Part shown: one piece after another, positions 1 through 8,185 of the stretch | Layout: every line of letters starts with the position of its first letter | Numbering within the stretch: the first letter of the stretch is position 1 | Assembly (NCBI GenBank): GCA_934647945.1 | Contig: CAKUFK010000001.1 | Location: 124,001 to 188,000 of the forward strand | Source: an uncultured Eubacteriales bacterium | GTDB lineage: Bacteria > Bacillota > Clostridia > Oscillospirales > Acutalibacteraceae | Length of the DNA: 64,000 nucleotides | Reading direction: 5' to 3' | The notes under the pieces: generated by a model | What the model saw: only the letters and a program-made list of their open reading frames with translations | Told to the model about the DNA's origin: nothing | Database searches by the model: none | Translations under genes and position numbers: made by a program

Positions 1-37
1 TCCGATATCCGTCTGCCGGTATTTGCAAAAACCGCAC

Positions 38-65
38 ACAGTTTGTCCATCCGCGCATATTCTGA
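38..65 (+). promoter_or_regulatory. Putative sigma-K-type promoter of the collagen-like gene
   Basis: AC at 38-39, a 16-nt spacer, then CATATTCTGA from 56. This matches the AC-N16/17-CATA layout of late mother-cell sporulation promoters. The same CATAT..TGA form precedes the Cys-rich gene at 48.4 kb. A GGGGAC/GTCCCC hairpin (about 69-87) lies between it and the AAAGGAGG ribosome site. It was identified by eye. Confidence 0.4.
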
Positions 66-101
66 TAGGGGGACGGACGAGTCCCCTGAAAAGGAGGATA
101 A

Positions 102-1646
102 ATGATGTTCAGAGATAACCAATACAATCGATGTCCGTGCGGCATGCCGGAGGATGGAGCTGAACAAGGATGTAACTGCTGCCCGCTGCCCTGCCAGGGG
201 CCGACGGGGCCCCGCGGCCCGATGGGCCCAATGGGGCCTCAAGGCTGTCCGGGCGCTCAGGGTCCGACCGGACCGCAGGGTCCGCGAGGCGTGACTGGAG
301 CCATGGGCCCTCAGGGTCTTCCCGGCCCTGCCGGACCCACGGGTCCCACCGGAACGACAGGGGCAACAGGAGCTCAGGGCGTAACGGGAGCGACAGGCGT
401 TACCGGACCCACGGGTCCCACCGGGCCCCAAGGGATAACTGGACCGACGGGCACCACGGGGGCAACCGGGTCCACCGGTCCGACCGGTGTCATGGGCCCC
501 ATCGGCGCTACCGGGCCTACTGGGCCCACAGGTGTTACCGGACCGACCGGCGTGACAGGTCCCACCGGAGCGACGGGCTCCACGGGCGCTACCGGGCCGA
601 CCGGGCCCCAAGGGATAACCGGACCAACCGGGCCCACCGGACCCACAGGAGCTACCGGGCCGACCGGTGTGACAGGTCCCACCGGAGCAACGGGTTCCAC
701 GGGCGCTACCGGGCCGACCGGCGCCACAGGGGCTACCGGTACAGATGGGACCGCCGACACGATCACAGTCCGAAACACGACCACGTCCGAGCCCGGAACC
801 GACGCCCGCGTGGACGACGTGACCGGAGGCCCCAACCATGTACTGGATTTCACCATTCCCCGCGGCGCCACCGGGCCTACGGGACCGACCGGATCCCAAG
901 GGATAACCGGACCGACCGGGCCCACCGGACCCACAGGAGCTGCCGGGCCGACCGGCGTGACAGGTCCCACCGGAGCAACGGGTTCCACGGGCGCTACTGG
1001 GCCGGCCGGACCCATCGGTGCTACCGGGCCCCAAGGGATAACCGGACCGACTGGGCCTACAGGTGTTACCGGGCCGACCGGGCCCACCGGACCCACGGGC
1101 GCTACTGGGCCGACCGGACCAACAGGAGCTACCGGACCTGCGGGAGATACCGCAACTTGCGCATGTGTAGCGCAGATGAGAAATATCCTTCAGCAGATCA
1201 TACGACTTTACGGAACCGATAACGTGGTCGTTTCCATGGAAAGCGGAGATAATGTGAGCGGTCGCCCGGGAAGCCTTCTTCCCGGACCAAACACAAATCC
1301 GAACGCCGGCCTTTTCCAACTGACAAACGCTCAGGGCGTCGTACAGGAGGCGGTTTCAATTTGCAGAATTGCTTCAGTCAGAATCACCAGCTCCACTTAT
1401 AATAATGCTCTCACCTACCTTCTGACACCAACGCCTACACCTACAGGATGTGCCGCGGATTGCGAAGCCGCAATCCGTTCGTATCTTCCGATAGGCACCA
1501 CGAGCGTTAATGTCAAATCCGGCGGTCAAACTGTAGGTCAGGGAACCGTTATAAAAGATGAGTTCGGTATGATCGTCCTGGTCGGCGCAAACAACAGTGA
1601 TCCCACCTTTATTTCTACCTGCAAAGCGGAAATAATCACCAAATAA
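102..1646 (+). CDS. Collagen-like triple-helix repeat protein (exosporium/spore-surface type)
   Basis: A 514-residue protein. An N-terminal Cys-rich stretch of about 32 residues precedes a long Gly-X-Y domain (about 33-347) dominated by GPTG and GATG triplets. That domain is interrupted at about 214-256 by a non-collagenous insert, TADTITV...DFTIPRG, of a kind seen in other Firmicute collagen-like proteins. A globular C-terminal domain of about 165 residues follows, with several cysteines. The layout resembles BclA-type exosporium filaments, in which a short N-terminus anchors the protein, the collagen stalk extends and the C-terminus trimerises. No signal peptide is visible, which suits assembly from the mother cell. 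AAAGGAGG stands just before ATGATG, so the start could be 102 or 105. The DNA carries long near-identical internal repeats. A surface role is inferred. Confidence 0.85.
   Translation: MMFRDNQYNRCPCGMPEDGAEQGCNCCPLPCQGPTGPRGPMGPMGPQGCPGAQGPTGPQGPRGVTGAMGPQGLPGPAGPTGPTGTTGATGAQGVTGATGVTGPTGPTGPQGITGPTGTTGATGSTGPTGVMGPIGATGPTGPTGVTGPTGVTGPTGATGSTGATGPTGPQGITGPTGPTGPTGATGPTGVTGPTGATGSTGATGPTGATGATGTDGTADTITVRNTTTSEPGTDARVDDVTGGPNHVLDFTIPRGATGPTGPTGSQGITGPTGPTGPTGAAGPTGVTGPTGATGSTGATGPAGPIGATGPQGITGPTGPTGVTGPTGPTGPTGATGPTGPTGATGPAGDTATCACVAQMRNILQQIIRLYGTDNVVVSMESGDNVSGRPGSLLPGPNTNPNAGLFQLTNAQGVVQEAVSICRIASVRITSSTYNNALTYLLTPTPTPTGCAADCEAAIRSYLPIGTTSVNVKSGGQTVGQGTVIKDEFGMIVLVGANNSDPTFISTCKAEIITK
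601..1008 (+). repeat. Internal duplication inside the collagen-coding region
   Basis: About 115 bases at 601-715 recur nearly unchanged at 889-1003, an offset of 288 bp or 96 codons. The GPQGITGPTG-coding block also starts near 426 and 1029. Such in-frame repeats let the number of triplets change by slippage or recombination. Confidence 0.7.
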
Positions 1647-2270
1647 ACACCTTATCAGAAATCCGTGTACCGGGTTTAACCATCCCACCGGTACGCCTGC
1701 AACCGCACTCGCGACGACCGTCGCCCCAGCGTGGCGACAGCGCCACAAACGAGATCCTCACACCGTCCGATGGCACAACTGTCCCCGTCATCACCACGTG
1801 GACCGCTCTCCTGACGGCTCGGGGTGGAACGGTATGCCGTACGCACGGCAATAGGCATCCTCCTCACGAAGCACTGCCCACACCACAAACCCTATCCGCT
1901 CTTCAAAACGAGAAATCTCCCGTCCGTATCCATCGTTTTGACCGTACAATGAATCGGTGCCGGCCGCATTTTCTGCGGCCGGCACCGTCCCTTTTAAAGC
2001 CGATCCCCCGTCCTGCCGCAGAGGACGGGGGATACTGCCCATATGGGGAATCAGTCGCCTCCAGGACCGTCCCGGCGCTCACGTTTGTCCGGCTGTGTGG
2101 TCACGTTTGCATTGGTCCATTGGTTGTTGCCGGCTGTTTTCTTGTTCTTTTTTTGATCTTTCCGTTCTTTTTCCATCCCGGTTCTTCCTCTCTTTGTCCC
2201 GTTCATCGCCTGCGGCGGGCATTGAGCCGTCTGCCATGGATAGCATATGCGGATACCGGACGGATATGCG
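1647..2270. other. Intergenic region with two strong hairpins and no convincing gene
   Basis: This stretch of about 620 bp contains only short overlapping reading frames without ribosome sites. It holds two perfect inverted repeats: a 14-bp stem at 1955-1987 followed by a short T-run (a candidate terminator for the collagen gene, though 310 bp away), and a 12-bp stem at 2003-2033. T-rich DNA follows at 2140-2175. Confidence 0.5.
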
Positions 2271-2849
2271 TCACGGAATATTCAGATAATCCAGAATACC
2301 GCTGTATATCCCACGCGCAAAGCTCTGGGGATCGGATGAAAGCAGCGCGGCATCGTACGGGTTCGTCAGATACCCCATCTCCACCAATACCGCCGGCATC
2401 CGGGTCCTCCGGAGCACGTACAGGCTCGGGTTGGTCCTCACGCCCCGATTGGGCAGCCCCGTCGCATAGTTGAGACCCGCCAGAATCTGCTCGCCCAAAT
2501 AATAGGCCGCGCTGCCCACGCTGTATACATAGGCTTCGCTGCCGCTCGCGGTGGTGACTGTGCTCGCATTGCAGTGCAGGCTGATGAAATAATCGGCCCC
2601 CCAGCTATTGGCCGCGTTGACTCTGGCGGCCAGGCTGGTCGCGTTGCTCGTCCCCAGCTGTTCGGTCGGGGAATTGCGGGACAGGCGCACTTCAAAATTT
2701 GGGTTTTCCCGGAGCAGCTCGGCCAGGCGGATTCCAACCTCGTAGGTCACGTCCTGTTCCCGGACGCCGTTTGCCTCCGCCCCGGCATTCGGGTTTTGCG
2801 GGTTATGTCCCTGGTCTATGAATATTTTATACACGGTTGACTGGTTCAT
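2271..2849 (-). CDS. N-acetylmuramoyl-L-alanine amidase (Amidase_3 family)
   Basis: A 192-residue zinc amidase predicted to cleave the bond between MurNAc and L-alanine in peptidoglycan. The zinc site is visible: FIDQGHN near the N-terminus, then ISLHCNA in the middle. The conserved VEMGYLTN segment with the catalytic Glu lies near the C-terminus. The start was set at the ATG at 2849, preceded by AAGGGGGTG; the reading frame is open further upstream. No signal peptide is evident, as in many sporulation or germination amidases of Clostridia. It is a single-gene unit, and its specific role (cortex, mother-cell wall or phage-derived lysis) cannot be decided. Confidence 0.85.
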   Translation of the reverse strand: MNQSTVYKIFIDQGHNPQNPNAGAEANGVREQDVTYEVGIRLAELLRENPNFEVRLSRNSPTEQLGTSNATSLAARVNAANSWGADYFISLHCNASTVTTASGSEAYVYSVGSAAYYLGEQILAGLNYATGLPNRGVRTNPSLYVLRRTRMPAVLVEMGYLTNPYDAALLSSDPQSFARGIYSGILDYLNIP

Positions 2850-2921
2850 GGTTTCACACCCCCTTTGTCTTCTGCTCCAGTCTATGCGGGACAGGGGGAG
2901 GTTGTTTCTATTTTGTCTGTT

Positions 2922-3002
2922 CAAAGCGGCGTATAGCCCGGGAAATCCAGGTTATACGCCGCTTTGCTGAACAGGACTCCGTGGAAAATACCACAGAGTC
3001 CC
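2922..3002. terminator. Two hairpins between the amidase and the hydrogenase operon
   Basis: A perfect 14-bp stem (2922-2935 with 2953-2966) is followed by a second stem (2974-2984 with 2992-3002). They lie just beyond the stop of the last hydrogenase-operon gene and probably end that transcript. T-tracts are weak on the minus strand, so this call is tentative. Confidence 0.45.
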
Positions 3003-3015
3003 GTCTTTTCCGCTA

Positions 3016-4476
3016 TCAGGAATGCCGGTGTACATCGGCAGCATCCAGGCCTTTTTCCTTGTAGCTGTTCAGGATATCCTGACGGCCGCCAAGGCGGCTT
3101 TCAAACACCTTTTTGGATTTTTGCAGCTCGCTCAAATTGGCCGGCCCCCCCATACAGCCGCCCACACAGCACATCCCCTCGATGAAATCCTCGGAAAGCC
3201 GTCCCGCTTTGAGGAGCATCAGGGCCTTGCGGCATTCCTCCGCCCCGTTGCAGGGCAGGGCCTTGATCTCCGGGGCATCGCCCCGTTCCGCCAGAACCCG
3301 TTCCACCGCTTTGGTCACGCCGCCCGACAAGGCAAACCCCTTGCCATAGCGGGTAGCCTCCTCCTCCCCGGCCTCTTCCCCGGCCGGTTCAATCTCCTTC
3401 GCGCACATCATGGCGTACAGCTCTTCAAAGGTGAGGGCGTAATCGAGCTCCCCGATATAGCTGCCCATGACCTCGTTTTTCTTGGCGATACAGGGACCGA
3501 CGAACACCGTCGTAACCCCCGGTTTTTTCGTGCGGACATACCGCTCCACCGCCACCATGGGGGATACGGTGGTGGAGACAAAGGCCATCAGCTCCGGGAA
3601 ATGCTTGCGCACCATGCTGACGAAAGCCGGGCAGCAGGAAGAGGTGGTCGCCTTGCCCGCCGCCTTGTTCTCGAGGAGCTCCTCCGCCTCATTGACGGCC
3701 ACCATATCGGCGCCGAGCGCCACCTCGTACACGTCGTCGAACCCCAGGCGGCGAACCGCTTCCTTGATCTGGGGCAGGGTGGCGGCGCCGAACTGCCCCT
3801 CGATGGACGGCGCGAGCAGCGCGACGACCTCCCGTTTGTCATCCTGCAGGGCGTCGATGACACCAGTCATCATGGACACATCCGAAATAGCGCCGAAGGG
3901 GCAGCCGGCAACGCAGGCGCCGCAGTTGATGCATTTGTCCGGGTCGATGGTGGCGATGTCGTTGTCGTCCATGCTGATGGCTTTGACCGGGCAGCTCCGT
4001 TTGCAGGGACGCTCGATTTCGACGATGGCATTATAAGGACAAGCCGCCACGCATTTGCCGCATTTGCGGCATTTTTCCTGATCGATGATAGCGCCCTTGG
4101 GGGTGCTGGTGATGGCGCCGAAGGGACAGGCTTTCTCACACTTTTTGGCAAGGCATCCCTGGCAGTTCTGCGTCACCGAGATTTTGGTGATGGGACAGCC
4201 TTCACAGGCGCAGGGGATCACATGGACCACCTGGGCGCTGTCCGCGTCGGTATACAGCACGTCCACCGGCAGCTTGCCCATAGCCATCCGCACCCGCTGG
4301 CGGATGATCTCCCGCTCGCGATAGACGCAGCAGCGGAACTGGGGCTTGATGCCCTGGATCAGGTCGTAGGGGATTTTATCCTTGCCTTCGTCATAAAGGG
4401 TGCCGGCGAACGCGTAGGCGGCGGTAGCCTTAAGCACCTCGTGCTTGATCTGTACGATATCGGTCACATGGTTCAT
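3016..4476 (-). CDS. [FeFe] hydrogenase, group B-like (TIGR04105-type)
   Basis: A 486-residue cytoplasmic iron hydrogenase. The N-terminal segment (IVQIKHEVLK, PQFRCCVYRERE) is typical of the group B1/B3 family as I recall it. Ferredoxin-type cysteine clusters occupy about 105-195. The H-cluster motifs follow: TSSCCPAF (278-285), VGPCIAKKNE (326-335) and EGMCCVGGCMGGP (433-445). It would interconvert protons and H2 using ferredoxin electrons. The start is placed at the ATG at 4476, which has GGGAGG seven bases upstream; 20 further codons are open upstream but lack such a site. It lies 56 bp behind the SpoIIE-type phosphatase and is last in a four-gene operon. The direction of catalysis and any sensory role are not visible in the sequence. 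Confidence 0.88.
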   Translation of the reverse strand: MNHVTDIVQIKHEVLKATAAYAFAGTLYDEGKDKIPYDLIQGIKPQFRCCVYREREIIRQRVRMAMGKLPVDVLYTDADSAQVVHVIPCACEGCPITKISVTQNCQGCLAKKCEKACPFGAITSTPKGAIIDQEKCRKCGKCVAACPYNAIVEIERPCKRSCPVKAISMDDNDIATIDPDKCINCGACVAGCPFGAISDVSMMTGVIDALQDDKREVVALLAPSIEGQFGAATLPQIKEAVRRLGFDDVYEVALGADMVAVNEAEELLENKAAGKATTSSCCPAFVSMVRKHFPELMAFVSTTVSPMVAVERYVRTKKPGVTTVFVGPCIAKKNEVMGSYIGELDYALTFEELYAMMCAKEIEPAGEEAGEEEATRYGKGFALSGGVTKAVERVLAERGDAPEIKALPCNGAEECRKALMLLKAGRLSEDFIEGMCCVGGCMGGPANLSELQKSKKVFESRLGGRQDILNSYKEKGLDAADVHRHS

Positions 4477-4532
4477 GTTGAGTCCTCCCGCGCCCGGCCG
4501 CCGCCGGGACATCCATATCGGTCGTGTCTTCT

Positions 4533-5708
4533 TCAATAATATCGGATTTTAACCACCTTGCCGGCTGCCCGCAGGGTATCGGCCAGATCCTCCAGCAGGC
4601 GGATCTTGATGCTGAGGTCCACCGGCAGATTGGGGTTTTGGTGGGCCGGGTTGATGGCCTTGCCGATGAACATGTAGAGATGGGTGCAGCGCTCCAGCAG
4701 GACCCGGGCGATCATGGCCGCGCCATTCTGCGCATCCAGGAGCTTCAGGCTCTCCGCGTCGGCGGGGCTTTGCAGCACCTGCTTCACAATGACATTGGCC
4801 TGCCGGATGGTGAGGACCCCCTCGGTGACGAGGTCGATCCCCTTGATATGGGCGATGGGGGGCAAATCGTCGTCATAGCTCAGGTCGGTGGTGACCTCCC
4901 GGCCCAGAACCCGGGCCACCAGGTTGGCACTGCTACCGCCGCAGACGATTTTCAGGCCGTCCGGCGACATGAAATCCACCACCGCCCGCTCGTCGTCCTG
5001 CGGGAACCGGGGCGGGCCGGAATACAGGCTGACAATTTGTTCCGGAATCGCCTTGACGGTGGCGACGGTGGTGTCGTCCCCCGGCTTGCGCATGTAGAGA
5101 TCCTCGCAGGCGCCGAGGAGGGCCGCCGTCATCCGGGCGCTGGTATTCTCGTCCTTCCAGTTGTCCTCCAGGAATTCGCACACGCTCTCCCAGTTCCAGC
5201 CGAGATTGAGCACCGCGCCGATCCCGGCATACATCACCCCGTCGCTGATGAGGGTGAGCATGTCGCCGCATTCGAGGTCGAAAACCGCCTCTTTGATGGT
5301 CTTGCCCCCCACCTCCCTCGTGGTGTAGTCGATGGGATAGACCACGCCGTCGTGGGTGTAGATGCAGCCGGGGCAGTCGAACTCGGTCAGGTAGACCGTC
5401 CCTTCCGGCGTGAGCTTGAGGATGGAAAAGGTGGAATAGGCCATGTGGCGCACCTTGCACACCGGCAGGGTGTGGATAATGGTGTCCACCGTGTCCTCGA
5501 GGGTGGCGCCGGCCTTCATCATGGTGGCGATGATCTTGGAGGTCAGGGTGGCCAGGATGTTGGCCTTGACCCCGCTGCCCAGGCCGTCGGACAGCACCAC
5601 GATCACGTCCTCGTCCGTCCGGACGATCTCCACCTTGTCCCCGCAGAGCTCCTCGCCCTTTTTGTTGAGGCTCTTGGTGGTCACGTCATAATACAGCCGC
5701 CCGCTCAT
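4533..5708 (-). CDS. SpoIIE-family (PP2C-type) protein phosphatase of the hydrogenase operon
   Basis: A 391-residue protein. Its N-terminal half carries PPM/SpoIIE features, including LSDGLGSGVKA (about 39-49), where Asp41 would bind the metal pair, and LISDGV further on. The C-terminal part (about 240-391) is not a domain I recognise. The start codon overlaps the stop of the preceding PAS-hydrogenase by four bases (ATGA), showing translational coupling. In Clostridia this arrangement accompanies sensory (group C) [FeFe] hydrogenases, where a redox or H2 signal is thought to be passed to a serine/threonine phosphatase. That role is inferred from context and from the family. It should not be confused with the sporulation phosphatase SpoIIE itself, since no membrane segments are present. 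Confidence 0.85.
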   Translation of the reverse strand: MSGRLYYDVTTKSLNKKGEELCGDKVEIVRTDEDVIVVLSDGLGSGVKANILATLTSKIIATMMKAGATLEDTVDTIIHTLPVCKVRHMAYSTFSILKLTPEGTVYLTEFDCPGCIYTHDGVVYPIDYTTREVGGKTIKEAVFDLECGDMLTLISDGVMYAGIGAVLNLGWNWESVCEFLEDNWKDENTSARMTAALLGACEDLYMRKPGDDTTVATVKAIPEQIVSLYSGPPRFPQDDERAVVDFMSPDGLKIVCGGSSANLVARVLGREVTTDLSYDDDLPPIAHIKGIDLVTEGVLTIRQANVIVKQVLQSPADAESLKLLDAQNGAAMIARVLLERCTHLYMFIGKAINPAHQNPNLPVDLSIKIRLLEDLADTLRAAGKVVKIRYY

Positions 5709-7423
5709 GTTTCCGTCCCCTCGCTGAGAATCAGGTTTTTCAGGGTATTCAGGGTGGTTTTGGTCTCGGCGGTGGTCTCGCCGAGCAGGCTGGCGATCTC
5801 CTGGGCGGCGATCATCTGCTTTTCGATGACCTTCTGCGCCATTTCGGCCGACTCCAGCCGCGCCTTGAAGGCGCTTTCCTTTTTGGCTTCTTCCTCCGTA
5901 ACATCCTTCATCACCCCGACCACCAGATCCTGCTCAGGCACATAGACCAGGGTGGACATGACGATCCGGCCCTGCCCTTCGAGCCTTACCTTCTTGTCCA
6001 CGATATTCCGATGGGTTTCGAAAACTTCCTCGAAGTCGGAAGGATCCATGTATTCGAACAGATCCCCTTTGACCGCCTGCTGGCGGGAGACGCCGAACAG
6101 TTTCTGGGCCGGCAGATTGATCTCCAAAATCCGCAGCTCATGATCCACTGCCAGGATATAGTTGGGGGTCACGCTCAGGGTGACGTTGCTCAGGGACTGG
6201 GACAGATCGTTGATATAGGGCAGGCACATATACAGCTCGGCCTTGCCCTGATACACGGCGATGGCTTTGTCGCGGCAGGTGGGATAGCCGCAGGATCCGC
6301 AGTTGAGCTCCTTATCCGGAGTGGGCTTGCCGATTTCGGTGAGGATTTTGCGGATCGTCTGCTCATCCGGAACCGCCGCGTCCCGCGCGATCGGCTCAAA
6401 CCGCTGGCCGAGACCCGGACAGGAGGGCGCACCGCCGCGTTCCGGCTGTTTCGCGTAATCGCGCACCGCCAGCTGCGCCCGGAAGGCGCCCCGCCTCTCC
6501 TCCGCGATCAGCGGACCGCCCACGCAGCCGCCCTCACAGGCGTTGAGCTCCACAAACAGGCGGTCCGGCCGTTCCGCCTTCTGCAGCTCTTCCAGAAACT
6601 GCATGACGTTTTCCAGGCCGCACACGCTCATAAAGGTATATCCGGCGTATCCCTCCTCAGGAGAGACCTTGCCCTGGAAGGATACATCCCGCAGGATGCC
6701 TTCCGGGACGGGATAAATCCGGGAATACGGGGACTCCTCCGGCAGCCGCTCTCCCTGCTCTGTCACGGCGATCCGCCGCTCGGAGAGAATCTCGTCCAGC
6801 TTCCGGAAGGACAGCACCGCGTCCGCAGACTCGGGATGCTCGTCGATCTCCCGGATCTTGGACAGGCACGGGCCGATGAACACCACTTTGGTCTCGGCGC
6901 CGAAGCGTTCTTTGATCATCCGGCCGTGGGCGAGCGCCGGAGACACCACCGGGGCCATATACGGTACCAGGGCGGGGTAGTACTGGGCGATCAGGAGGTT
7001 GACTGTGGGGCAGCAGGTGGTGAGGATGCAGGGCATCTCCCCCTTATCCATGAGCCGCCGGTATTCCCCGGTCACCTCCCGGGCCCCGACGGCGGTTTCC
7101 TCCACCCTATCGAAGCCGAGGGCGTAAAGCGCTCCTACCAGCCGGGCGCTGTCCCGCCCGTAGATACCCGCATAGGAGGGCGCCAGGCTTGCCACCACGC
7201 AGGTATCGGGATCGGCCAGCATGGACAGCACCCTGGCCGGATCGTTGACCACCGTCTTGGCCTTTTGAGGGCATACGTTGATGCAATGCCCGCACAGGAT
7301 ACACTGATCCGCAATCACCTCAACCTGATCGTTGCTGTAGCGGATCGACTTGACATTGCAGTATTTCAGGCATTTATAGCAGTTTTTGCAGTTGGCTTTT
7401 TTGACACTGATATAGCCGGCCAT
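5705..7423 (-). CDS. PAS-containing [FeFe] hydrogenase (group C, sensory type)
   Basis: A 572-residue protein with modules in order. Two [4Fe-4S] ferredoxin motifs lie at about 12-56. An H-cluster domain follows with TTCCPT (135-140), IGPCLSKIRE (183-192) and ACEGGCVGGP (295-304). An extra iron-sulfur motif (NCGSCGYPTC, 374-383, with Cys400) precedes a PAS domain (about 410-520) and a helical, coiled-coil-like tail. The L1 and L2 loops differ from catalytic hydrogenases (TTCCPT for TSCCP; no PCxxKKxE), which fits a low-activity sensor. It follows the ferredoxin gene by 23 bp and overlaps the phosphatase start. The inferred role is to sense H2 or redox state and signal through the PAS/coiled-coil region. 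Confidence 0.87.
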   Translation of the reverse strand: MAGYISVKKANCKNCYKCLKYCNVKSIRYSNDQVEVIADQCILCGHCINVCPQKAKTVVNDPARVLSMLADPDTCVVASLAPSYAGIYGRDSARLVGALYALGFDRVEETAVGAREVTGEYRRLMDKGEMPCILTTCCPTVNLLIAQYYPALVPYMAPVVSPALAHGRMIKERFGAETKVVFIGPCLSKIREIDEHPESADAVLSFRKLDEILSERRIAVTEQGERLPEESPYSRIYPVPEGILRDVSFQGKVSPEEGYAGYTFMSVCGLENVMQFLEELQKAERPDRLFVELNACEGGCVGGPLIAEERRGAFRAQLAVRDYAKQPERGGAPSCPGLGQRFEPIARDAAVPDEQTIRKILTEIGKPTPDKELNCGSCGYPTCRDKAIAVYQGKAELYMCLPYINDLSQSLSNVTLSVTPNYILAVDHELRILEINLPAQKLFGVSRQQAVKGDLFEYMDPSDFEEVFETHRNIVDKKVRLEGQGRIVMSTLVYVPEQDLVVGVMKDVTEEEAKKESAFKARLESAEMAQKVIEKQMIAAQEIASLLGETTAETKTTLNTLKNLILSEGTET

Positions 7424-7446
7424 CGCTGTCCGCCCCTTCCGACGAT

Positions 7447-7698
7447 TTATCGGGATTCCTGCCGCGCGACCACTTTGCTCGCAAAGAAACCGTCCACCGT
7501 GTCCAGCGTCAGGCTGTACACCTGGTCGTCAAATTTGACGCAGACGCCCTCCTCTGCGCAGTGTCCCATGCAGAAGGAGCCCTTGAGCTCCACCTTGCCT
7601 TCCAGACCGTTCTCCGCGATCAGTGCCTTGAGCCGGTCGATGAGCTCCCGCGAATGCTGGAGATGGCAGGAACTGCCCACACACACCATCAAATCCAT
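7447..7698 (-). CDS. Small thioredoxin-like [2Fe-2S] ferredoxin
   Basis: An 83-residue protein resembling the thioredoxin-fold [2Fe-2S] domain (NuoE/HydC-like). It has cysteines at MVCVGSSC and SFCMGHCAEEGVCV, the expected C-x4-C and C-x3-C spacing. The start at 7698 has GGGAG nine bases upstream; the reading frame is open for 22 codons before it. It is first in the hydrogenase operon and is transcribed from the strong promoter at 7795-7823. It probably carries electrons to or from the downstream hydrogenases. Confidence 0.82.
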   Translation of the reverse strand: MDLMVCVGSSCHLQHSRELIDRLKALIAENGLEGKVELKGSFCMGHCAEEGVCVKFDDQVYSLTLDTVDGFFASKVVARQESR

Positions 7699-7794
7699 GC
7701 TATGTACTCCCTTCGCTTCTTTAATCACCCCTCGTGAAAAGAGGGCGTTATCCGAAATATCCACACCGCCCCCGAAAACAAAGCGGTTATATTG

Positions 7795-7823
7795 AGTATA
7801 GCATATTGTTATTTTTTAGTCAA
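7795..7823 (-). promoter_or_regulatory. Sigma-A promoter of the hydrogenase operon
   Basis: On the minus strand TTGACT and TATACT are separated by exactly 17 bp, about 100 bp upstream of the ferredoxin start. The spacer is very AT-rich. No clear Rex-type dyad was found. Confidence 0.75.
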
Positions 7824-7879
7824 TGTTGAAACACTGGTTTCCAGCATTTTTCGACGATCGTATGCGTCATTTTTTCCCC

Positions 7880-7908
7880 TTGCCAAAACACAATCTCCGC
7901 CGTATACT
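7880..7908 (+). promoter_or_regulatory. Sigma-A promoter of the small Cys-rich membrane peptide gene
   Basis: TTGCCA and TATACT with a 17-bp spacer, 31 bp before the ATG at 7940. It is divergent from the hydrogenase promoter 57 bp away. Confidence 0.7.
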
Positions 7909-7939
7909 GGGCGTGTGAATGAAAGAGGGGGTGGGTTCC

Positions 7940-8122
7940 ATGTCGCCGGCGGATATCGTGATCCTGATCCTAGCCGTGCTGTGCGTCGCGGGCAGCATCG
8001 TCCTGGCATTGCGGCGCCGGAAAAACGGGCGGTCCGGCTGCTCTGGCGGATGTACCGGATGCCCCCATGCCGGACAGTGTGAACGGCGGACGCCGCCTTC
8101 CGATACTGGGCATGGAACGTGA
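7940..8122 (+). CDS. FeoB-associated-type Cys-rich membrane peptide
   Basis: A 60-residue protein with one membrane helix (IVILILAVLCVAGSIVLAL) followed by basic residues and the cysteine cluster GCSGGCTGCPHAGQC. This is the layout of the FeoB-associated Cys-rich family, small proteins usually encoded beside ferrous-iron transporters. The start was set at 7940, which has GAGGGGGTGG just upstream; seven codons before it are also open. No feoA or feoB lies in this window. Its position opposite an iron-sulfur-rich hydrogenase operon suggests a link to iron supply, but that is inference only. Confidence 0.7.
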   Translation: MSPADIVILILAVLCVAGSIVLALRRRKNGRSGCSGGCTGCPHAGQCERRTPPSDTGHGT

Positions 8123-8154
8123 TAAATGTTCACGTCCGGATTCGGCCGAACACA

Positions 8155-8183
8155 TTGCCATTAAGTGGAAAACAGAGTATAAT
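8155..8183 (+). promoter_or_regulatory. Strong sigma-A promoter before the structured region upstream of comM
   Basis: TTGCCA (8155-8160), a 17-bp spacer and a perfect TATAAT (8178-8183). It lies 188 bp before the comM start and about 140 bp before an intrinsic terminator. Confidence 0.8.
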
Positions 8184-8185
8184 GG

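Noticed and set aside
426..1040. Possible CRISPR-like repetition
   Set aside because: Repeats are in-frame Gly-X-Y codons with irregular spacing and no unique spacers.
374..1096. Long minus-strand reading frame with a GPV-rich translation opposite the collagen gene
   Set aside because: It is the mirror of the GC-rich collagen repeats, has no ribosome site and no independent features.
3022..4539. 505-codon plus-strand frame opposite the group B-like hydrogenase
   Set aside because: It is a GC-rich shadow with His/Arg/Gly-heavy composition; the minus strand encodes complete iron-sulfur and H-cluster motifs.
6011..7795. 594-codon plus-strand frame
   Set aside because: It is the antisense shadow of the PAS-hydrogenase and ferredoxin genes.
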